Part shown: in pieces, positions 1 to 5,977 of the stretch
Layout: each line of letters begins with the position of its first letter
Position numbering within the stretch: position 1 is the stretch's first letter
Source of the DNA: Pedobacter sp. UBA2067
Lineage (GTDB): Bacteria > Bacteroidota > Bacteroidia > Sphingobacteriales > Sphingobacteriaceae
Length of the DNA stretch: 10,288 nucleotides
Direction of reading: 5' to 3'
NCBI GenBank assembly: GCA_002333205.1
Contig: DDAD01000094.1
Location: forward strand, 29,570-39,857
The notes under the pieces: model-generated
What the model was told of the DNA's origin: nothing
The model's input: only the letters and a program-made list of their open reading frames with translations
The model's database searches: none
Translations under genes and position numbers: made by a program

Positions 1-335
1 GTGCTTATGCCGTGGCCAAAGCCGCCCTGAACAACTACAGCAAAAGCATCTCAAAAGAATTTACACCTAAAGGCATACGGGTTGCAGCAGTTTCCCCAGG
101 AATGGTTAAAACTGATACAATGGACTCCTATTTGCAATTACTATCCAATACAGCTGGTTTAAGCGTAGAAGAAGTCACACAAAATCTGATGAGCTCGCTC
201 GGAGGCATCCCGATGGGCAGAATGGCTCTTCCTGAGGAAATAGCAGAACTGGTTGGCTTTCTAGTTTCTCCAAAGGCATCCTATATAACTGGTGTAAACT
301 ATATTATTGATGGAGGAGCTAATCCATCGGTGTAG
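1..335 (+). CDS. Short-chain dehydrogenase/reductase, C-terminal part (5' end outside window)
   Basis: This is the C-terminal part of a classical SDR oxidoreductase, an NAD(P)(H)-dependent enzyme acting on an alcohol or ketone in the cytoplasm. The first complete codon is at position 3, and the reading frame is open to the window edge. The frame begins A-Y-A-V-A-K, which gives the catalytic YxxxK motif (Tyr at 6-8, Lys at 18-20). The segment VAAVSPGMVKTD follows, the usual PG-x-V-x-T cofactor-binding stretch after the active site. The C-terminus (GRMALPEEIAELVGFL, then SYITGVNYIIDGG) is the standard SDR ending with the G-x-x-x-x-x-DGG signature. The Rossmann glycine motif and active-site Ser lie upstream of the window. 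The substrate cannot be told. The next gene starts 30 bases downstream on the same strand, so the two are probably co-transcribed. Confidence 0.93.
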   Translation, partial: AYAVAKAALNNYSKSISKEFTPKGIRVAAVSPGMVKTDTMDSYLQLLSNTAGLSVEEVTQNLMSSLGGIPMGRMALPEEIAELVGFLVSPKASYITGVNYIIDGGANPSV

Positions 336-365
336 TATGCCACATAACATAAATACTAAAAGAAT

Positions 366-1367
366 ATGAGAAGTAAGAGAAACAAACTTTTGATATATGG
401 AGCAGCCGGATATACCGGACAAATCATTGCAGCCAGGGCAAAAGCCCTCAATCTAGATTTTGAGATTGCGGGGCGGAACCCCTATAAAACCCAGCAGTTG
501 GCAGAAGAGTTATCAGTTAATTATCACGTTTTCGATGTGGAAACTGAGTACGCCTGGCAAAAAGCATTGCAGGATAAACAGGTTTTGATCAATGCAGCAG
601 GTCCGTTTAAGTACACTGGCGAACAAGCGATGAAGGCCTGCCTGAAAGCAGGTGTACATTATTTGGACATCAGCGCCGAAATGGAGACTTACAGACTAGC
701 AGAGTCGCTGGATGAAGAAGCAAAAGCAGCGGCTATTCAGATTATATCAGGTGCAGGACTTTTTGTAAGCTACGATGCGCTTGTCGTACATCTTTCAAAG
801 CTGGTGGCTGAACCTAATTCTTTGAAGGTGGGCTTCCGACACTACGGTGGTTTCTCCAGGGGTTCGGTTTTAAGCAGTAAGAATATAGCGGCCTTAGGTA
901 CATTAATCCGTAGAAATGGGGATATTATTGACAATCCAGATCCAAGGCCGAGAGTATTTTCGTTTGGTGATGAGAAAGTGGAATGCATGCCAACTCCTTT
1001 GGGAGGAATTATTCTGAGTTATAAAAGTACTGGTATCCCAAATATTGAAGAATTTTTCTCTCTGAAACTACCTGCCAGTGAACTTCCGAATATAACGCTG
1101 GAAAATCTGCCTGATGGACCTACAATACAAGAACGTGCAGCGGGCAGAAACGGTATAGCGGCAGAGATTACGGGCAGAAACGGAAAAGTAGTAAAAGCCT
1201 GGGTAGATGCACCTTCCGGATACGACTTTACCCCGCTTTCAGTGGTAGCAGTAGCATATCGTGTTCTAAATAACGATTTTAAAGTGGGGTATCAGTCACC
1301 TGGTTCAGCCTATGGAGAAGATATTCTGCAGGATATACCCAATACCTTTTTGTTTGATACGATTTAA
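366..1367 (+). CDS. Saccharopine dehydrogenase-like NAD(P)-binding protein
   Basis: This 333-residue protein belongs to the saccharopine-dehydrogenase-like NAD(P)-binding group, which also includes trans-acting enoyl reductases. The Rossmann fold opens at once: LLIYGAAGYTG with the glycine motif at residues 12-18, then IAGRN at 34-38, where the Arg would favour NADP. NAAGPF at 76-81 and CLKAGVHYLDISAE at 92-105 are typical of this group and place the cofactor and active-site side. The C-terminal half has no motif I recognise. The protein is shorter than the roughly 400 residues of the mycobacterial enoyl reductases, but its start and stop look natural. No membrane segment is seen. Its neighbours are an SDR upstream and a SnoaL-like gene downstream, which suggests modification of a small or lipid-like metabolite. 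The family call is firm and the reaction is unknown. Confidence 0.85.
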   Translation: MRSKRNKLLIYGAAGYTGQIIAARAKALNLDFEIAGRNPYKTQQLAEELSVNYHVFDVETEYAWQKALQDKQVLINAAGPFKYTGEQAMKACLKAGVHYLDISAEMETYRLAESLDEEAKAAAIQIISGAGLFVSYDALVVHLSKLVAEPNSLKVGFRHYGGFSRGSVLSSKNIAALGTLIRRNGDIIDNPDPRPRVFSFGDEKVECMPTPLGGIILSYKSTGIPNIEEFFSLKLPASELPNITLENLPDGPTIQERAAGRNGIAAEITGRNGKVVKAWVDAPSGYDFTPLSVVAVAYRVLNNDFKVGYQSPGSAYGEDILQDIPNTFLFDTI

Positions 1368-1501
1368 AGCATTAGATGATAACAACTCGTCAAAACGGCA
1401 AAGAATGGATCCGTTCTGCAGAATTTCACATCTGTGTGTTTGGGCATCTTTGTACTCGTATAAATGTAGAACCAAACCGGAAAGGTTTAAAAAGTAAAAA
1501 A

Positions 1502-1840
1502 ATGAACATTGAAACTTTTATTCGAAACTGGATTGCCACCAGTAATGCCTTCGATAGGGACAAATATCTAAGCTTTTATTTACCCGATGCTGTTTTAGAA
1601 GATGCATCGTTACGTAGAAAGTTTGAAGGGCATAAAGGAATTCAGCATTATTTTGATCGTTATTTTATAGGCTTCAATACACATACAGAACAAGTAAGGC
1701 TTATAGTAATAAATCAACAAAATACACATTTGGAAGTGCTCTTTACAGGTGATTTTCCAGAAGGTACAATTAGAGGAGCCTTTGAATTTAAATTCGACAA
1801 TGATAAAATAGCTTTGGTAAAGGCAGACTTAATTCATTAA
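1502..1840 (+). CDS. SnoaL/NTF2-like small protein
   Basis: This is a 112-residue cytoplasmic protein with the size and pattern of the SnoaL-like branch of the NTF2 superfamily. An N-terminal helix (IETFIRNWIATSNAFDRDKYLSFY) leads into LPDAVLEDASLRRKFEGHKGIQHYFDRYF, and a beta-rich half ends with GAFEFKFDNDKIALVKADLI. The sequence 'F-x-G-x-x-G-I' near residues 44-50 and the helix-then-sheet order are what one expects of the cone-shaped NTF2 fold. These proteins act as isomerases, cyclases, hydrolases or ligand binders, so no reaction can be assigned. The frame is open back to an ATG at 1376, but those 42 extra residues (rich in Cys, His and Arg) do not resemble the fold. I therefore choose the ATG at 1502, which follows an A-rich leader. 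It lies 15 bases before the MazG-like gene, probably in one transcript. Confidence 0.78.
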   Translation: MNIETFIRNWIATSNAFDRDKYLSFYLPDAVLEDASLRRKFEGHKGIQHYFDRYFIGFNTHTEQVRLIVINQQNTHLEVLFTGDFPEGTIRGAFEFKFDNDKIALVKADLIH

Positions 1841-1855
1841 ATAAATATATAAGGA

Positions 1856-2173
1856 ATGAACAATCAAAATTTTGACGAGATTATCCGTAGATCACTGGAA
1901 ATCAGAAAAAAGTACCGCGAACTGGAGATAATTCATCATGGAAGCGAGTGGACTGTGGAAGAAGATGCTCTCGCTTATCTGACCGATGCTGGACTGGTAG
2001 GCCGAAACATTATGTCGCAACAGCAACGCTGGCCGAAAGCGGGTTCTGAGGCCGAATTAAAACATAAACTTGGAGAAAATATTTGGTGGTTGATTGTTTT
2101 GGCCGAAAGGTCAGGCATTGATATTAGAGAAGCAGTAGATAAATTTCTAGATAAGACAGAAAAATCATTCTGA
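1856..2173 (+). CDS. Divergent MazG-like nucleotide pyrophosphohydrolase family protein
   Basis: This 105-residue, mostly helical protein resembles short MazG-like nucleotide pyrophosphohydrolases. An N-terminal helix (FDEIIRRSLEIRKKYRELE) is followed by EWTVEEDALAYLTDAG at 31-46 and by KHKLGENIWWLIVLAERSGIDIREAVDKFL at 69-98. From memory, active relatives carry a GDVGDL-type acidic motif and a later HELxDxLW motif that together bind Mg2+. Here the first reads TDAGLV and the second HKLGEN, so several expected carboxylates are missing (K71 and E74 where E and D are usual). The overall fold call is reasonable. Catalysis is doubtful, and the protein may be inactive or have shifted function. The start is well supported by AAGGA just before the ATG. 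It is the last gene of the upstream run. Confidence 0.62.
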   Translation: MNNQNFDEIIRRSLEIRKKYRELEIIHHGSEWTVEEDALAYLTDAGLVGRNIMSQQQRWPKAGSEAELKHKLGENIWWLIVLAERSGIDIREAVDKFLDKTEKSF

Positions 2174-2363
2174 TATGTCTTATAAACCCTGCCTACGATC
2201 GGGCTGGTCGAAAGGCTAAAACCGCAAGTTTATAACAAGAAGATGAAAATTCTACCCATCCTCTTCTTTACCTGGTTAAACGGGAAGGAAGCTGTCTGAT
2301 AAAACGAAGACTTCTCTCCAGCTGCAGTAGGCAGTATTATTTTGATCATCTTAATATAGGAAA

Positions 2364-2398
2364 GAAAAAGGGACCATGATCAATGTGATCAAAGTCCT
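2364..2398 (-). terminator. Terminator-like hairpin, best read on the minus strand
   Basis: GGGAC at 2370-2374 pairs with GTCCT at 2394-2398 (one G-T wobble). Inside, TGATCA at 2377-2382 pairs with TGATCA at 2386-2391 around a 3-base loop, with a small 2-by-2 internal bulge between the stems. On the minus strand the stem is followed by TTTTTCTTT, a good U-tract. On the plus strand only a weak CTCTTTA follows. It lies between the plus-strand MazG-like gene and the minus-strand Lrp gene and may terminate from both sides, although it is about 500 bases beyond the Lrp stop. Confidence 0.5.
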
Positions 2399-2530
2399 CT
2401 TTATCTAAATTAACGGTCTCAAATACTATTGCGTTTAAACGTTGATAATATTGTGCACATATAAACTTTTCTTTTTGCTGGATTATCTGATTACGAATAA
2501 GCCAAAATTTAACAGATTAGGAATCAGAAC

Positions 2531-2549
2531 TGTCTCAAAAAACGAAGCT
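2531..2549 (+). repeat. 19-base direct repeat, copy 1 (TGTCTCAAAAAA-gaagct type)
   Basis: TGTCTCAAAAAACGAAGCT here matches 18 of 19 bases at 7453-7471, in the same orientation. The TGTCTCAAAA core resembles terminal inverted repeats of some Bacteroidetes insertion sequences (from memory). No transposase is present, so this would at most be a leftover end. Confidence 0.5.
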
Positions 2550-2670
2550 ATAGGATAATCCAGATTTAGGGTTGAGTAAATTTATCGGCAGGTTTGACTT
2601 CCATGAATTTGCTCAAATTCGCCTAACATCGTATTAAAGTTCCTTTTCTAAGTGCTTTATACTAAAAATC

Positions 2671-2787
2671 ATGAATAATTTTATATCGATCTTTTCAGCT
2701 GTTTGTCTCATGTTTTTGGGCATTATGCTTAAGTATTCAGCTAATGAGCCTGGCCAATTTTCCTTCAGTAAAAATACCGCCATCTGA
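2671..2787 (+). CDS. Possible 38-residue single-span membrane peptide
   Basis: An ATG opens a 38-codon frame. Its first half is strongly hydrophobic (FISIFSAVCLMFLGIML), enough for one membrane span, and a polar tail (KYSANEPGQFSFSKNTAI) follows. I do not recognise it. There is no clear ribosome binding site. It could be a genuine small membrane protein, the start of a broken gene, or chance. A second frame opens inside it at 2744 and runs past it, which would suit a frameshifted gene. Confidence 0.22.
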   Translation: MNNFISIFSAVCLMFLGIMLKYSANEPGQFSFSKNTAI

Positions 2788-2917
2788 GCTGAATAAATTG
2801 ATGGCCGTCTTAAGGGATTGCTTGGGCTCCCCGTTCAGTATAGCTCCGGACGCTTATGGATTGGGGGAACCAAAAGGATGCCTATTAATCCTAACTTCCG
2901 ACGATATTAAAAACTGA
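2744..2917 (+). CDS. Possible 57-residue ORF, unrecognised
   Basis: ATG at 2744 to TGA at 2915-2917 gives 57 residues beginning MSLANFPSVKIPPSELNKL. The frame is open back to 2675. The composition looks protein-like (SPFSIAPDAYGLGEPKGCLL), but no family is recognised and no ribosome binding site is seen. Its end overlaps the 3' end of the minus-strand Lrp gene by 11 bases, so the two would be convergent. It may be a decayed fragment that continues the frame of the small ORF at 2671 after a frameshift. Confidence 0.2.
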   Translation: MSLANFPSVKIPPSELNKLMAVLRDCLGSPFSIAPDAYGLGEPKGCLLILTSDDIKN

Positions 2918-3368
2918 TATTGTGTGTATTTTTGATCTCGGCCATTACGAAGGTACTATGTGTACTGCCAATACTTTCAACGGAGCCTAATTTATTAAAA
3001 ACAAAGTCCTGATAATGCTTCATGTCTTTGGCATACACTTTCAGAAAAAAATCATAATCGCCGGAGATATTATAACATTCTACAACCTCCTCGATCTTCA
3101 GAATATCCGCTACAAAGCTGTGGCCCACTTTCCGATCATGCTGTTTAAGCCGGATATTGCAGAACACAGTAAAGCCTTGGTTAAACTTTTCTGGGTCAAG
3201 CAGCGCGATATATTTCTTGATATAACCACTAGTTTCCAAACGTTTTACACGCTGCACAACCGGCGATGGAGTCAAGTTTACCTTTACAGCGAGTTCCTTG
3301 ATGGTATGACTTGAGTCATCACCTAATATTTTTAAGAGTTTAAGATCGACCTCATCCAATTGTTCCAT
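2907..3368 (-). CDS. Lrp/AsnC family transcriptional regulator
   Basis: This 153-residue cytoplasmic DNA-binding protein is of normal length for the Lrp/AsnC (feast/famine) family. LDEVDLKLLKILGDDSSHTIKELAVKV at residues 4-30, followed by SPVVQRVKRLETSGYIKKY at 35-53, is the typical N-terminal winged helix-turn-helix. The C-terminal half is the RAM/AsnC ligand-binding and oligomerisation domain, with GDYDFFLKVYAKDMKHYQDFV at 103-123. Members usually sense an amino acid and control its metabolism or transport. The frame also has a GTG four codons upstream (3378-3380). I prefer the ATG at 3366-3368 because it gives the usual family N-terminus. It is transcribed away from the riboswitch-led mes operon, sharing a spacer of about 125 bases with that operon's likely promoter, so it may control the operon or itself. 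Its effector is unknown. Confidence 0.93.
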   Translation of the reverse strand: MEQLDEVDLKLLKILGDDSSHTIKELAVKVNLTPSPVVQRVKRLETSGYIKKYIALLDPEKFNQGFTVFCNIRLKQHDRKVGHSFVADILKIEEVVECYNISGDYDFFLKVYAKDMKHYQDFVFNKLGSVESIGSTHSTFVMAEIKNTHNISF

Positions 3369-3492
3369 AGCATAAATCACTGTTAAAGGCCACTAAAGTA
3401 CGCACAAACCACATAAAAATTTGATAAATCATCCATTTAAAGCAATTCTGGTTAAAATCACACGCATTATTCGATTTTTATGACTGTTTTTA

Positions 3493-3500
3493 TAGCTTTG
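3493..3500 (+). promoter_or_regulatory. Likely -7 element of the mes operon promoter
   Basis: TAGCTTTG matches the Bacteroidetes -7 consensus TAnnTTTG exactly and lies about 42 bases before the aptamer. No good TTG -33 element is found 18-20 bases upstream; only AT-rich sequence is there. Transcription from here would begin near 3507 and give a leader of about 390 bases. Confidence 0.45.
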
Positions 3501-3541
3501 AGCAGATTTTAAGATTCGATGTTCTTTGCTTTTTTCAGCAA

Positions 3542-3705
3542 TCAGGAAAGGTTTTACTTAGCGGTGAATTAATAGGGAATCGTGTGCAAATCACGAGCTG
3601 TCGCGCAACTGTAAGTAACACAAAAGGTTTTACCAATGATGGTCACTGTGCAAAACGGGAAGGCCGGTAGAAGCCGTTACAAGTCAGGATACCTGCCTTT
3701 TCTGA
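3542..3705 (+). promoter_or_regulatory. Cobalamin (B12) riboswitch aptamer
   Basis: The conserved parts of the cobalamin aptamer appear in order. They are GGTGAATTAATAGGGAAT at 3563-3580, GTGCAAATC then GAGCTG-TCGCGCAACTGTAA up to 3614, GGTCACTG at 3641-3648, GGGAAGGCC at 3657-3665, and the B12 box AAGTCAGGATACCTGCC at 3681-3697. The closing stem P1 pairs TCAGGAAAGGT (3542-3552) with the segment from ACC at 3691 to CTGA at 3705. The aptamer binds a cobalamin such as adenosylcobalamin in the nascent mRNA. In this family ligand binding usually switches the downstream genes off. It sits 189 bases before mesX, a partner of a B12-independent methionine synthase, which fits repression by B12. Confidence 0.96.
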
Positions 3706-3894
3706 ATTGACGATACTTCCGCGTAAAGAGGTTATTGGTCAGATTGTACAGCTTATTAGGTGCAAATCCTCAGGGGTTGGCTGCGCCTGTTCGTGTCTAT
3801 CTCTCCTTCTCAAATCCTTTCTTTTGCCTGTCGTATCCTGAATAATCAAGAACTTTTTAATGATCATTAACCATTTAAAAAGTTAAAGAAATAC
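3706..3894 (+). promoter_or_regulatory. Leader between aptamer and mesX (probable expression platform)
   Basis: This 189-base stretch carries no gene. A hairpin can form between AGGTGC at 3758-3763 and GCGCCT at 3783-3788 (one wobble), with a weaker inner stem. It is followed by pyrimidine-rich sequence but no clean U-run, so an intrinsic terminator is not evident. GTGCAAATC at 3759-3767 repeats nine bases of the aptamer core. A second hairpin lies just before the start codon (listed separately). Together these point to control of translation more than of transcription, but that is inference. Confidence 0.5.
3851..3884 (+). repeat. Inverted repeat just upstream of mesX start
   Basis: AACTTTTTAA at 3851-3860 is perfectly complementary to TTAAAAAGTT at 3875-3884, with a 14-base loop. 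The competing sequence TTAATGATCATTAA at 3857-3870 is itself a perfect 14-base palindrome. The right arm ends 10 bases before the mesX ATG, next to the A-rich AAAGAAA that would serve as ribosome landing site. It could be an RBS-accessibility hairpin or a DNA operator. Confidence 0.6.
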
Positions 3895-4899
3895 ATGGAA
3901 AATATCCAAGATACCATCAAGAATGAATTTGTGTTCACACTAAAGAATACTTGTTTAGATGAAAACTATCACCCCTCAAGTCAGACGCGTCTGACAACCA
4001 ATTTTGCAAACCTGGCTAGAGGAGCTAACCGCCAACAAAACTTACGTAATGCCTTAAATATGATCAACAATCGATTTAATGCACTAGCTCATGTAGATAA
4101 TCCAAAAGGCGATCGTTACCATGTAGAACTCGAAATCCTCACCGTAACAATGCGTATCGATGATAGGAATGGTATTAACGATCTGCCGATGATTGAGGTT
4201 CTAAAAACAAATATTTTTGACCGTAAGACTGGCCAACCTATCGAAGGTGCTGCCGGAAATAATTTTTCTTCTTACGTGCGTGATTATGATTTCAGTGTCT
4301 TATTGATCGACTACAATAAGGATAAACCCAGTTTTACTGTTCCTGAAAATTTTGGCGATCTGCATGGAAAACTTTATAAGTGCTTTGTGAATTCGACCAC
4401 TTATAAAGATTACTTTAAGATGTCACCGATCATCTGCTTAAGTGTATCGAGCAACAAAACCTATACCCGCACTGAGTTTGAGCACCCGGTTTTGGGTTTT
4501 GAGTATCTGCAGGACCAGTATTCTCTCACTGATGAATATTTCTCTAAAATGGGATTAAAAGTCCGTTTTTTCATGCCTGCGAACGCTGTGGCACCAATGG
4601 CTTTTTATCATTCAGGAGATCTCCTTTCTGATTATACTGATCTTGGACTGATCAGCTCCATCAGCACGATGGAGACTTTCCAGAAGATTTACCGCCCCGA
4701 AATTTACAATGCAAATTCAGCGGCCGGGAAAATCTATCAACCTAATCTTAAACACGAAGATTATTCACTGACTCGCGTAGAGTATGACCGCGAAGAGCGC
4801 AGCCGACTGGCTATTGAACAGGGCAGATATGCTGAGGAGCATTTCATCAAACCTTATCAGGATGTTCTTGAGCAATGGTCTGCCAATTTCTCACTTTAA
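3895..4899 (+). CDS. mesX: MesX (DUF1852), partner protein of methionine synthase MesD
   Basis: This 334-residue soluble protein of the DUF1852 family is full length. Recognisable conserved blocks are TRLTTNFANLARG (31-43), RNALNMINNRFNALAH (51-66) with NPKGDRYHVELEI (69-81), GNNFSSYVRDYDFSVLL (121-137), FGDLHGKLYKCF (153-164), and the long C-terminal stretch ISTMETFQKIYRPEIYNANSAAG (256-278). No signal peptide or membrane span is seen. From published work on folate-independent methionine synthases (recalled, not checked), DUF1852 proteins were named MesX. They are needed together with MesD and were proposed to be oxygen-using enzymes that help supply the methyl group. The exact chemistry is not established. 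Conserved-looking histidines (H75, H157, H197, H239, H317) could bind a metal, which is my inference. The gene is first in the riboswitch-controlled operon, 26 bases before mesD. Confidence 0.93.
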   Translation: MENIQDTIKNEFVFTLKNTCLDENYHPSSQTRLTTNFANLARGANRQQNLRNALNMINNRFNALAHVDNPKGDRYHVELEILTVTMRIDDRNGINDLPMIEVLKTNIFDRKTGQPIEGAAGNNFSSYVRDYDFSVLLIDYNKDKPSFTVPENFGDLHGKLYKCFVNSTTYKDYFKMSPIICLSVSSNKTYTRTEFEHPVLGFEYLQDQYSLTDEYFSKMGLKVRFFMPANAVAPMAFYHSGDLLSDYTDLGLISSISTMETFQKIYRPEIYNANSAAGKIYQPNLKHEDYSLTRVEYDREERSRLAIEQGRYAEEHFIKPYQDVLEQWSANFSL

Positions 4900-4925
4900 T
4901 TAATACGACACATCAAAATTATTCT

Positions 4926-5960
4926 ATGACGAAGAAATTATTATTACCAACCTCAATTGTTGGAAGTTTGCCCAAACCGGCCTGGCTTGCACCACCCGAA
5001 AAACTATGGTCGCCATGGAAATTGGAAGGCGATCAGTTGCTGGAAGGAAAACAGGATGCGCTGCGCATTACACTGCAGGAGCAGGAATTGGCAGGACTGG
5101 ATATCGTTTGTGATGGTGAGCAGACACGCCAACATTTCGTGACCACCTTTATCGAGCATCTAAGCGGTGTAGATTTTGAAAATCGCAAGACGGTGCGGAT
5201 CCGTGACCGTTATGATGCGAGCGTTCCGATGGTTGTAGGCGATGTTGCACGCCAAAAAGCAGTTTTTGTTGAAGATGCCAAATTTTTACGTAAACAAACC
5301 AGTAAACCGATCAAATGGGCATTACCGGGACCGCTTACCATGGTCGATACCTTATACGATGGCCACTACAAAAGTCGTGAAAAACTGGCCTGGGAATTTG
5401 CCAAAGCACTCAATGAAGAAGCCAGGGAATTGCAGGATACTGGGGTAGATATCATCCAGTTTGATGAGCCTGCATTTAACGTGTTCTTCGATGAAGTAAA
5501 CGATTGGGGAATGGCAACGCTGGAACGAGCAATTGAAGGTTTAAATTGCGAAACTGCGGTACATATCTGCTACGGTTACGGAATACAGGCCAATAACGAC
5601 TGGAAAAAAACATTGGGTTCAGAATGGCGTCAATACGAGGAAATTTTTCCCAAAATTCAAAAATCTAAAATTGATGTGGTATCATTGGAATGCCACAACT
5701 CCAATGTTCCTTTAGATTTAATGGAACTTGTCTGCGGTAAAAAAGTGATGGTGGGAGCTATTGACGTGGCAAGCAACACGATCGAAACACCCGAAGAAGT
5801 AGCTAATACCCTACGTAAAGCGCTTGAATTTGTGGATATAGAGAATCTTTACCCTAGTACAAACTGTGGTATGGCCCCATTATCAAGAGCGGTAGCGCGA
5901 GGTAAGTTAAGTGCTTTGAGCGCAGGCGCAGAGATCATACGCAAAGAAAATGCGGGTTAA
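4926..5960 (+). CDS. mesD: Folate-independent core-MetE methionine synthase MesD
   Basis: This 344-residue cytoplasmic enzyme makes methionine by methylating homocysteine. It corresponds only to the C-terminal catalytic barrel of cobalamin-independent MetE; the N-terminal half is absent. Zinc ligands are present: H213 and C215 in AVHICYGYG, E255 in VSLECHN and C314 in STNCGMAPLSR. The homocysteine-binding start SIVGSLPKP (10-18), CDGEQTR (62-68) and the barrel motif IQFDEPAF (177-184) are also present. The frame continues upstream to an ATG at 4875 inside mesX. I choose the ATG at 4926 because it gives the family N-terminus MTKKLLLPTSIVGS and a 26-base gap after mesX. Pairing with DUF1852 identifies it as MesD, not another short MetE type. 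The riboswitch suggests it is made when B12 is scarce. Its methyl donor is not known to me. Confidence 0.93.
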   Translation: MTKKLLLPTSIVGSLPKPAWLAPPEKLWSPWKLEGDQLLEGKQDALRITLQEQELAGLDIVCDGEQTRQHFVTTFIEHLSGVDFENRKTVRIRDRYDASVPMVVGDVARQKAVFVEDAKFLRKQTSKPIKWALPGPLTMVDTLYDGHYKSREKLAWEFAKALNEEARELQDTGVDIIQFDEPAFNVFFDEVNDWGMATLERAIEGLNCETAVHICYGYGIQANNDWKKTLGSEWRQYEEIFPKIQKSKIDVVSLECHNSNVPLDLMELVCGKKVMVGAIDVASNTIETPEEVANTLRKALEFVDIENLYPSTNCGMAPLSRAVARGKLSALSAGAEIIRKENAG

Positions 5961-5977
5961 TAATAAATTGAATTACG

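Larger units (their letters stand above)
2174..2670. other. Non-coding stretch of about 500 bases
   Basis: No convincing gene is seen on either strand. The stretch contains a terminator-like hairpin near 2370-2398 and the first copy of a 19-base repeat at 2531-2549 (both listed separately). It also holds short inverted repeats: TCTGATT at 2486-2492 with AATCAGA at 2522-2528, and GGATTATC at 2480-2487 with GATAATCC at 2554-2561. The mixture of short inverted repeats and no reading frame fits eroded mobile or gene remnants, but nothing can be named. Confidence 0.5.

Noticed and set aside
1474..1488. Hairpin AAACC-GGAAA-GGTTT as a terminator between genes
   Set aside because: The stem is only 5 bp and is followed by an A-run, not a T-run; the minus strand offers no T-run either.
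1376..1501. In-frame 42-residue N-terminal extension of the SnoaL-like gene
   Set aside because: It does not resemble the NTF2/SnoaL fold, is rich in Cys, His and Arg, and the ATG at 1502 gives a family-like start and length.
2796..2890. Imperfect long-range pairing between TTGGGCTCCCC and GGGGGAACCAA as a terminator
   Set aside because: The stem needs bulges and mismatches, with a loop of several dozen bases and no T-run.
3015..3314. Plus-strand 99-residue ORF
   Set aside because: It lies wholly antisense inside the Lrp/AsnC gene, whose family match is clear; it is a shadow frame.
4875..4925. Earlier ATG for mesD overlapping the end of mesX
   Set aside because: The added 17 residues are not part of the family N-terminus; the ATG at 4926 gives MTKKLLLPTSIVGS directly.
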